A stretch of DNA of 64,000 bases from Clostridia bacterium (GTDB lineage Bacteria > Bacillota > Clostridia > Christensenellales > Aristaeellaceae): NCBI GenBank assembly GCA_017431005.1, contig JAFRLY010000063.1, forward strand, positions 42,735 through 106,734, read 5' to 3'. Within the stretch, counting starts at the first letter, position 1, and every line of letters starts with the position of its first letter. The notes under the pieces were generated by a model. The model had not been told where the DNA came from and searched no databases. It saw only the letters and a list, made by a program, of their open reading frames with translations. The translations under genes and the position numbers were made by a program. Shown in pieces: positions 7,813-14,353 of this stretch.

Positions 7813-8757
7813 TCAGGCGAAGGATGCCCCCTGAGAAGCCTGCGTATTGATTTGTCTTGTCAGGCGCCGCATATATCCGTCCAGGTTGCCCCATTCGCTG
7901 ACGATGATGCTGTCCAGCTCCAGCCGGCGCATCACGGCCAGCAGAATGCAGATGCCGTGCACGACGATATCCGCGCGGCTGGGCTGCAGGCCGGGAAGCT
8001 TCAGCCGCTCCTCCAGCGTCTTTTCCGCCAGCTCCTCCCCGATCTTCCGGACCTGGGCGGCTGTGACCGGGGTGCCGTGCATGAAGGTCCTCTCCGTCCA
8101 CGGAATGCCCTTGACCATGGCTGCCAGCGTTGTGAAGGTTCCGCCCGTGCCGACCCAGGTTTCCGGCAGCGCCACGTCCGGAACGGTTTTCATTCTCTCC
8201 CGCAGGATTTCCGCGGCCTTTTCCTCCACCGCGGCCATGTCCTGCCGGTTGTTCAGCGGATATTTCCGGAACAGGCGCACCGCGCCGAGCTGGCAGGAAA
8301 AACCGGTCTCGACGCCCTCCGGCGTCCCGATGACCAGCTCCGTGCTGCCGCCCCCGATGTCGATCACGCCGCACCGCTCCGCCTGCGGCGCTGCGGCGGA
8401 CGCGCCGAGGAAGCTCAGGGCCGCCTCTTCCTCCCCGCTCACGATTTCCAGCTCCACGCCGTTTTCCCGCTGAATCAGCTCCCGGAATTCCTCTCCGTTC
8501 ACCGCGTCCCGGGAAGCGCTGGTGGCGAAAATATGCAGCTCCTCCGCCCCGGTCTCCCGGGCGTGCTCCGCCATCCGCCGGACCGCGGCGGCGGTATGTG
8601 CCATGCTGTCCTCACTCAGGCGCCCGCCCGGCCCCAGACCCGCGAACAGCCGCGTGCCCTCCCGGTCCCGTTCCAGCCGCTGAAAACCATCCGTCCCCAC
8701 CTGTGCCACCAACATACGGACCGAATTGGATCCGATTCCGATCACAGCTGCTTTCAC
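7813..8757 (-). CDS. Ppx/GppA family phosphatase
   Basis: A 314-residue member of the ASKHA superfamily. It starts with the phosphate-1 loop VIGIGSNSVRML, continues with FATSASRDAVN and ends the N-terminal domain with the phosphate-2 motif GVIDIGGGSTELVIG. The family includes exopolyphosphatases and guanosine pentaphosphatases; at this length, lacking the C-terminal HD domain of long forms, it is the short bacterial type. It hydrolyses polyphosphate or pppGpp in the cytoplasm. The next gene upstream on the same strand (DivIC-like) ends 15 bases away, so they form a pair. A VTC-type polymerase lies 4 kb away, consistent with polyphosphate turnover. Confidence 0.85.
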   Translation of the reverse strand: MKAAVIGIGSNSVRMLVAQVGTDGFQRLERDREGTRLFAGLGPGGRLSEDSMAHTAAAVRRMAEHARETGAEELHIFATSASRDAVNGEEFRELIQRENGVELEIVSGEEEAALSFLGASAAAPQAERCGVIDIGGGSTELVIGTPEGVETGFSCQLGAVRLFRKYPLNNRQDMAAVEEKAAEILRERMKTVPDVALPETWVGTGGTFTTLAAMVKGIPWTERTFMHGTPVTAAQVRKIGEELAEKTLEERLKLPGLQPSRADIVVHGICILLAVMRRLELDSIIVSEWGNLDGYMRRLTRQINTQASQGASFA

Positions 8758-8772
8758 GCGGGCCTCCTTCGC

Positions 8773-9111
8773 TCAATCCGCCATCTCGTCCATCAGAATC
8801 CGGATTTCGTCCTCCGTGTAGGCGTAAAGGGCCTCCGGATTCGTGAATTCGAATCTGATATCATCCTTGTTGATATAGGAATAGTTCTCCATCGCGCTTG
8901 TAACGATGTAGTCCTTCGTGCCGACGATTTCCAGCTGGCCGGTCAGCAGCCGGTTCTCATCCTCCAGCTGCAGCAGCCTGGCCTGCAGGGCGTTTTCCTC
9001 CCCTGCCTTTTCGTTATATTTTCCTCGCAGAATGGGATGCACAATCAGAAAGGCCGCCAGCAGCAGCGCCAGAATCAGCAGGAACCCCCTCAGATTCATG
9101 ACCTTCCGCAC
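8773..9111 (-). CDS. Septum formation initiator family protein (FtsB/DivIC-like)
   Basis: The protein of about 112 residues has one membrane segment (FLLILALLLAAFLIVHPIL) followed by a coiled coil rich in E, L and Q (ENALQARLLQLEDENRLLTG) and a short C-terminal region. That layout, with a small cytoplasmic end, TM helix and extracellular coiled coil, is typical of DivIC/FtsB, which join FtsL and FtsQ/DivIB in the division complex. A longer frame opens at 9225, but the GTG at 9111 has a GGGAGG ribosome site nine bases upstream and starts immediately before the TM helix. The call rests on architecture and short motifs. Confidence 0.65.
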   Translation of the reverse strand: MRKVMNLRGFLLILALLLAAFLIVHPILRGKYNEKAGEENALQARLLQLEDENRLLTGQLEIVGTKDYIVTSAMENYSYINKDDIRFEFTNPEALYAYTEDEIRILMDEMAD

Positions 9112-9295
9112 GGCAGCGCACCTCCCTCCCGGGTATATCTCTCCGGTATTTGGAAATAATTCGACCTTTTCCTGTCTGATTCCTGCCTTTTCCGGCCGGA
9201 GGTCCCCCAACTTTTCCCTGTTCACCTCTTTTTTTCTATGCTATAATTTTCACGGCCTCCGCCGGCTGTCCCGCCTTTCCCTGCCGGGGCGGCGG

Positions 9296-9324
9296 TTGAC
9301 TTTTCTCCGGCGGGCGGGTACCAT
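9296..9324 (+). promoter_or_regulatory. Candidate promoter of the ruvCAB-queA operon
   Basis: TTGACT (9296-9301), 17 bases, then TACCAT (9319-9324), about 30 bases upstream of ruvC. A second TATAAT-like box occurs at about 9242. Confidence 0.45.
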
Positions 9325-9354
9325 GAGTGAATCCTGTGGAATGGGAGCGGAAAC

Positions 9355-9849
9355 ATGATTGTGCTTGGAATCGACCCCGGCTATGCCCTGATGGGCTGGG
9401 GCGTGGTGGAGGTGGAAGGCAGCCGGATGAAGCTGATCAATTACGGCTGCATTGAGACCAAGGCCGGCACCCCCATGCAGAACAGGCTGCGCGCCCTTCA
9501 GCTCGGCATCCGGGATCTGCTGGCGATTTACAAGCCGGACGACGTGGCCTTTGAGGAGCTTTTTTTCGCCCGCAACGTCACCACCGCCCTGATGGTCGGC
9601 GCGGCGCGCGGCGCGGCAATCATTGCCGCGGCGGAATATACGGAGAACCTGTATGAATATACCCCGATGCAGATCAAGCAGGCCGTGACGGGGTACGGCA
9701 AGGCGGATAAGAAGCAGGTGCAGCAGATGGTCAAGCTGCTGCTGAAGCTGGACGAGGTTCCGAAGCCGGACGACGCGGCCGACGCGATCGCCTGCGCGAT
9801 CACCCACGCCCAGGCCGGCGTGGCCAAAAAGCAGTTTTTAATGAAGTAA
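9355..9849 (+). CDS. ruvC: Holliday junction endonuclease RuvC
   Basis: The 164-residue protein has the full RuvC RNase-H-like fold and length. D7 (LGIDPG), E67 or E68 (FEELFF) and the C-terminal DDAADAIACAI acidic pair supply the metal-binding catalytic residues, and QIKQAVTGYGKADKKQVQQM is the conserved DNA-binding segment. RuvC cuts Holliday junctions symmetrically after RuvAB branch migration. It is the first gene of ruvC-ruvA-ruvB-queA, with a GGAGCGG site before the ATG. Confidence 0.97.
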   Translation: MIVLGIDPGYALMGWGVVEVEGSRMKLINYGCIETKAGTPMQNRLRALQLGIRDLLAIYKPDDVAFEELFFARNVTTALMVGAARGAAIIAAAEYTENLYEYTPMQIKQAVTGYGKADKKQVQQMVKLLLKLDEVPKPDDAADAIACAITHAQAGVAKKQFLMK

Positions 9850-9882
9850 CGTTCCCCCGGGAACGACGGAGGAGAAGCGTCC

Positions 9883-10503
9883 ATGTATGCATTCATCGAG
9901 GGCGAGGTCTGTGAAAAAGCCAACGGTTCCCTGGTGCTGCTGGCGGCCGGCGTAGGCTGGCAGCTCATCTGCTCAAACGCGACCCTGCAGGCCGCGCCGC
10001 CCCTGGGCCAGACCATGCGCTGCCATACGTTCCTTTCCGTCCGGGAGGACGCCATGGAGCTGTACGGCTTTGCCACCCGGGAGGAGAAGGAAATGTTCCT
10101 GCTGCTGACCTCCGTTTCCGGCATCGGGCCAAAGACGGCGCTCGGCATTCTGGGGGCCATGCCCCTGCGGGATCTCAGCCTGGCGATCCTCCTGAACGAC
10201 GTGAACGCCCTGTCCCGGGCTCCGGGCATCGGCAGGAAAACCGCCCAGCGGATCGCGCTGGAGCTGAAGGATAAAATCACCCAGGCGGACGTTTCCTCCG
10301 CCGCCTCGTCCGTCCCGGCATCCGGCGCGGGCGCGGTTGCTGCCGGCGGCGCTTCCGGCGCGGTCATGGAGGCCATCGAGGCTCTGACCGCCCTCGGGTA
10401 TTCCTCCATGGAGGCCCGCAGCGCCATCGGTAAAATTCAGGATCCGCCGGACAAGCCGGAGGAACTGATCCGTCTCGCCCTTCGGGCCATGGCCGGCATG
10501 TAA
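9883..10503 (+). CDS. ruvA: Holliday junction branch migration protein RuvA
   Basis: A 206-residue RuvA. Domain I is an OB fold (MYAFIEGEVCEKANGSLVLL). Domain II has helix-hairpin-helix motifs (VSGIGPKTALGILGA and RAPGIGRKTAQRIALELKDK). Domain III is the mobile C-terminal piece that contacts RuvB (EAIEALTALGYSSMEARSAI). An alanine/glycine-rich linker lies at about residues 138-163. RuvA tetramers hold the junction open for the RuvB motors. It lies 33 bases after ruvC and is followed by ruvB. Confidence 0.97.
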   Translation: MYAFIEGEVCEKANGSLVLLAAGVGWQLICSNATLQAAPPLGQTMRCHTFLSVREDAMELYGFATREEKEMFLLLTSVSGIGPKTALGILGAMPLRDLSLAILLNDVNALSRAPGIGRKTAQRIALELKDKITQADVSSAASSVPASGAGAVAAGGASGAVMEAIEALTALGYSSMEARSAIGKIQDPPDKPEELIRLALRAMAGM

Positions 10504-10527
10504 GCCTCCGGCAGATCAACAGGAGAT

Positions 10528-11595
10528 ATGAAGATGGATAACGATTTCATGGACAGCAGCTTCCTGGGCAGCAGGCTGATGGACTCCGCCTCCCTGGCGG
10601 AGGACAGCGCCTCCGAGCTGACCCTCCGTCCGCATAACCTGCGGGATTATGTGGGCCAGACCGCTGTGAAGGAGAGCCTGAACATCTATATTCAGGCGGC
10701 CCTCACCCGGCATGACGCGCTGGATCATATGCTGCTTTACGGCCCACCCGGCCTGGGAAAAACCACCCTGGCCTGCATTGTCGCGGCCGAAATGGGCCAG
10801 AACATCCGGATCACCAGCGGCCCCGCCATTGAGCGCCCCGGGGATCTGGCCTCCATCCTCAGCAACCTGAACGCCGGGGATGTGCTCTTTATCGATGAGA
10901 TTCATCGTCTCTCCCGCCAGGTGGAGGAAGTGCTCTATCCCGCCATGGAGGATTACGCGATCGATATCATGATCGGCAAGGGGCCCACGGCCCGCAGCAT
11001 CCGCGTGGATCTGCCGAAGTTCACCCTTGTCGGCGCCACGACCCGCGCCGGCAGCCTTTCCGCCCCGCTGCGCGACCGTTTCGGCATGCTGTTCCGTCTG
11101 GAAATCTATTCCCCCGCGGAGCTGGCGCAGATCGTTTCCCGCAGCGCCGGCATCCTGGGAATCGACGCGGATGAGGACGGCGTGCTGGAGATCGCCCGCC
11201 GCTCCAGGGGCACGCCCCGGATCGCGAACCGCATGCTGAAGCGGGTGCGGGACTTTGCCCAGGTCAGAGCCGGCGGCCGGATCACCCGGGACGTGGCCCG
11301 GGAGGCGCTGACCATGCTGGATGTGGATGAGCTGGGTCTGGACAAGGTGGACCGGAACGTGCTGGGCTGCATGATGGACAAGTTTGCCGGCGGGCCTGTG
11401 GGCCTGGATACCCTGGCCGCCACCACCGGCGAGGACGCCGTGACCATTGAGGACGTCTATGAGCCCTACCTGATGCAGCTGGGCTTCCTCATGCGGACGC
11501 CCCGCGGCCGCGTCTGTACCCCCGCCGCCTGGGCGCATATGAAGCGGACAATGCCCGCCGCCGCGCAGGACGCGCAGATCAAAATGGATATTTAA
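10528..11595 (+). CDS. ruvB: Holliday junction branch migration ATPase RuvB
   Basis: A 355-residue AAA+ motor with Walker A ([14 protein letters not shown]), Walker B ([11 protein letters not shown]), sensor 1 ([18 protein letters not shown]) and a C-terminal winged helix ([17 protein letters not shown]). Hexamers drive branch migration with RuvA. The ATG at 10528 lies only two bases after AGGAG; the in-frame ATG at 10534 has better spacing and may be the true start. The operon continues into queA 18 bases later. Confidence 0.97.
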   Translation: MKMDNDFMDSSFLGSRLMDSASLAEDSASELTLRPHNLRDYVGQTAVKESLNIYIQAALTRHDALDHMLLYGPPGLGKTTLACIVAAEMGQNIRITSGPAIERPGDLASILSNLNAGDVLFIDEIHRLSRQVEEVLYPAMEDYAIDIMIGKGPTARSIRVDLPKFTLVGATTRAGSLSAPLRDRFGMLFRLEIYSPAELAQIVSRSAGILGIDADEDGVLEIARRSRGTPRIANRMLKRVRDFAQVRAGGRITRDVAREALTMLDVDELGLDKVDRNVLGCMMDKFAGGPVGLDTLAATTGEDAVTIEDVYEPYLMQLGFLMRTPRGRVCTPAAWAHMKRTMPAAAQDAQIKMDI

Positions 11596-11613
11596 CGGAT
11601 ATTTGAGGCATGC

Positions 11614-12642
11614 ATGAAGACTTCAGACTTTGATTATTTTCTGCCGCAGGAGCTGATTGCCCAGACGCCCATGGAGCCCCGGGACCACAGCCGCCTGCTC
11701 GTATATCACCGGAGCAGCGGCTCCGTGGAGCACCGTCATTTCTACGATATTGCCGATTACCTGAACCCCGGCGACGCCCTGGTGATCAATGAGACCAAGG
11801 TGATTCCCGCCCGGCTGCTCGGCGTCAAGGAGGATACCGGCGTGCCGGTGGAGGTGCTGCTGCTGCGCCGCCTGTCCGCCACGGACTGGGAGGCCCTGGT
11901 GCGCCCGGGCCGCCGGCTGAAGCCCGGCACCTTCTGCAGCTTCGGGGACGGCCGCCTGCGGTGCGAGATCCTGAACAACGTGGAGGAAATCGGCGGGCGG
12001 AACGTCCGCTTCCACTTTGACGGCGTCTTTGAGGAAATCCTCGATCAGCTGGGAGAAATGCCGCTCCCGCCCTATATCCATGAAAAGCTGGCCGACGGCA
12101 CCCGCTATCAGACGGTGTATGCCCGTCAGGAGGGCTCCGCCGCCGCGCCGACCGCCGGGCTGCATTTCACGCCGGAGCTGCTGGACCGGATCCGGGAAAA
12201 GGGGATCCGGGTCGTTCCGATCCTGCTGCACGTGGGACTCGGCACCTTCCGTCCCGTCAAGGAAGAGGACCCGGAGAAGCACGTCATGCACAGCGAGTTC
12301 TGCCAGGTCACGGAGGAGGCAGCGGACGCGCTGAACAGCGTGCGCGCCGCGGGCGGACGCATCGTCTGCGTCGGCACGACCTCCGTCCGCACCCTGGAGA
12401 CGATGGCGGACGATAACGGCGTCATCCATCCCGGCGCGAAGGACACGGCCATCTTTATCCGTCCCGGCACGAAGATCAAGGCCGTGGACGCCCTGATCAC
12501 GAACTTCCACCTGCCCCAGAGCACCCTGCTGATGCTGATCAGCGCGCTGATGGGCCGGGAGGAGGCGCTGCGCGTTTACGGCATCGCCGTGCAGGAGCGT
12601 TACCGTTTCTTCTCCTTCGGGGACGCGATGTTCATTGAATAA
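11614..12642 (+). CDS. queA: S-adenosylmethionine:tRNA ribosyltransferase-isomerase QueA
   Basis: A 342-residue enzyme matching QueA along its length: MKTSDFDYFLPQELIAQTP at the N-terminus, the GDALVINETKVIPARLLG strand, the substrate-loop motif EGSAAAPTAGLHFTPELL, and the C-terminal DALITNFHLPQSTLLMLISA. QueA transfers the ribosyl part of SAM to 7-aminomethyl-7-deazaguanine in tRNA to form epoxyqueuosine. Linkage of queA to ruvAB is common in bacteria. It is the last gene of the operon and is followed by a long terminator hairpin. Confidence 0.97.
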   Translation: MKTSDFDYFLPQELIAQTPMEPRDHSRLLVYHRSSGSVEHRHFYDIADYLNPGDALVINETKVIPARLLGVKEDTGVPVEVLLLRRLSATDWEALVRPGRRLKPGTFCSFGDGRLRCEILNNVEEIGGRNVRFHFDGVFEEILDQLGEMPLPPYIHEKLADGTRYQTVYARQEGSAAAPTAGLHFTPELLDRIREKGIRVVPILLHVGLGTFRPVKEEDPEKHVMHSEFCQVTEEAADALNSVRAAGGRIVCVGTTSVRTLETMADDNGVIHPGAKDTAIFIRPGTKIKAVDALITNFHLPQSTLLMLISALMGREEALRVYGIAVQERYRFFSFGDAMFIE

Positions 12643-12673
12643 TACTTGCTGACCGCAGTATCCGGAAATCCGG

Positions 12674-12741
12674 AAACGGCAGGGACTGTCCCAATCGTTC
12701 ACGAGTGAACGGGGGGGACTGTCCCTGCCGTTTCTTTTTTT
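12674..12741 (+). terminator. Long inverted-repeat terminator after queA
   Basis: Arms at 12674-12692 and 12715-12733 pair over 19 bases with one mismatch. The loop carries a second hairpin, GTTCAC/GTGAAC, and seven T follow a C. The arms contain GGGACTGTCCC, which is itself nearly palindromic. The size and nesting are unusual for a plain terminator and resemble a repeated extragenic palindrome. Confidence 0.8.
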
Positions 12742-12809
12742 GCTTTTAATTTCATTTTAGGCAGACCCGGTAGAATGACCCCGTTCCCAGGGGAAAGGAG
12801 GAACCTGAA

Positions 12810-13571
12810 ATGATGAATGAAACCGCGCAGAGCAGCACCGCGCCGGTCGTGGTCATGCAGCGCTATGAAATGAAATATATCCTGTCCGCCTCCCAGGCGC
12901 AGCGGCTCCTGGCCCGGCTGGAGGGGCACATGCTGCTCGACCGGTACGGACGCACGTCCATTGCCTCCCTCTACTATGATACGCCGGACTCCCGGCTGGT
13001 CCGCAGCTCCCTGGAAAAGCCGAAGTTCAAGGAAAAGATGCGCCTCCGCTCCTACGGTATGGCGTCGCCGGATTCCCCGGTTTATCTGGAGCTGAAGCGC
13101 AAGGCGGACGATATCGTTTACAAGCGCCGGGTGCAGAGCACGGTCCCGGCGGTGGATGCCTTTCTGGCCGGCCGCGGAACCCTCGGTGCGGACAGCCAGA
13201 TCAACCGGGAAATCACCTACTTCCGGGATTTCTACGGCGTGCTGATCCCCGCCTGCCTGATCATCTATGACCGGGAGGCCTATTATGAGCCGGACGGCGA
13301 CCTGCGGCTGACCGTTGACTTCAACCCCCGCTACCGGGTCGATCAGCTGAACCTGACCACATCCATGGCGGGCAGCCTGCTGCTTCCGGCCGGCGGCGCA
13401 ATCCTGGAGATCAAGGTGCAGGAGGCCCTGCCGCTCTGGCTGAGCCGCATCCTGACGGAGGAAAGAATCGTGAAGGGCAGCTTCTCGAAGTACGGCGCCG
13501 CCTGGCAGCTGCAGCAGAGAAAAGCACGGCCCGCCGCGCAGGCGGCGCCCGGTCTGGTCCTCCCCGCGTAA
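12810..13571 (+). CDS. VTC domain polyphosphate polymerase
   Basis: The 253-residue protein matches the VTC/CYTH-like tunnel fold: RYEMKYILS at the first strand, IASLYYDTPDS, the basic strand KEKMRLRSYGM, YLELKRKADDIVYKRR, PACLIIYDREAYY, LRLTVDFN and the late acidic strand ILEIKVQEALP. In yeast Vtc4 and its bacterial relatives these charged strands bind ATP and phosphate to make polyphosphate. It is followed 54 bases later by a DUF4956 membrane protein, its usual bacterial partner. The start is the first of two adjacent ATGs after GGAAAGGAGG. Confidence 0.85.
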   Translation: MMNETAQSSTAPVVVMQRYEMKYILSASQAQRLLARLEGHMLLDRYGRTSIASLYYDTPDSRLVRSSLEKPKFKEKMRLRSYGMASPDSPVYLELKRKADDIVYKRRVQSTVPAVDAFLAGRGTLGADSQINREITYFRDFYGVLIPACLIIYDREAYYEPDGDLRLTVDFNPRYRVDQLNLTTSMAGSLLLPAGGAILEIKVQEALPLWLSRILTEERIVKGSFSKYGAAWQLQQRKARPAAQAAPGLVLPA

Positions 13572-13625
13572 TTGTCCCGCGGCCCGGTCAGTCTGTTCAA
13601 GAAATGTGAAAGAAGGATATGAGAT

Positions 13626-14297
13626 ATGTTTGATTCCATCTACAGCGGTTCCGTCACCCCCGCCCAGTTCCTGCTCATGGCCGCCGCGGCCCTGCTTTCC
13701 GGCGTCTGCTTTTCCTGGATGATGTCTCTCCGGGTCCGCGCCTCCCGCCGGCTCTTTATCGTCACTTCCATCCTGCCCTTTGTGGTCGGGATGATCATCA
13801 CCTTTGTCAGCGGCAATATCGGCGCCGGCGTGGCCTTCGGCGGCGCCTTCGCGCTGGTCCGCTTCCGCTCCGCCCAGGGCACGGCGGATGAGATCGCCGC
13901 CATCCTGATCGCCATGGCGTCCGGCGTGGCCTTCGGCATGGGCTATCTGGCCTGCGGTGCGCTCACGCTGCTGGGTCTCGGCCTGGTTTATCTGCTGCTT
14001 TCCTCCGTCACCCTGTTCGACCATGCCGCCCGGCAGGAGGAAAAGCTGCTGATGATCACGATTCCGGAAACCCTGGAATACAGCGAGGTCTTCACCGAGC
14101 CCTTTGCCCGCTATCTGCAGAGCGCTGAAAGCGTCGGCGTCAAAACCACCGGCATGGGCTCCATGTTCCGTCTCTCCTACCGCGTCCGCCTGAAGAACCC
14201 CGCGGAGGAGAAGGCCCTGATCGACGATCTGCGGATCCGCAACGGCAACCTGGAGATCTCTCTCCTGCCTTACAGCGATCCGGTCACGCAGCTGTAA
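13626..14297 (+). CDS. DUF4956 membrane protein, partner of VTC polymerase
   Basis: A 223-residue protein with about four membrane segments in its first 130 residues and the family core GAGVAFGGAFALVRFRSAQGTADEIAAI, followed by a soluble C-terminal domain with alternating beta and alpha segments (LLMITIPETLEYSEVF onward). DUF4956 genes commonly sit next to VTC-domain genes and are thought to form the membrane part of a polyphosphate system. A GAAAGAAGGATATGAG site precedes the start. A strong bidirectional terminator follows. The role is inferred from neighbourhood. Confidence 0.8.
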   Translation: MFDSIYSGSVTPAQFLLMAAAALLSGVCFSWMMSLRVRASRRLFIVTSILPFVVGMIITFVSGNIGAGVAFGGAFALVRFRSAQGTADEIAAILIAMASGVAFGMGYLACGALTLLGLGLVYLLLSSVTLFDHAARQEEKLLMITIPETLEYSEVFTEPFARYLQSAESVGVKTTGMGSMFRLSYRVRLKNPAEEKALIDDLRIRNGNLEISLLPYSDPVTQL

Positions 14298-14307
14298 CTG
14301 ACCGCGT

Positions 14308-14346
14308 TAAAAAGCCCGCCCGGCGAATCATCCGGGCGGGCTTTTT
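14308..14346. terminator. Bidirectional terminator between convergent genes
   Basis: AGCCCGCCCGG (14313-14323) pairs with CCGGGCGGGCT (14332-14342), flanked by A and T runs. It serves the VTC/DUF4956 operon and the histidine kinase gene. Confidence 0.88.
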
Positions 14347-14353
14347 CGCGTTC

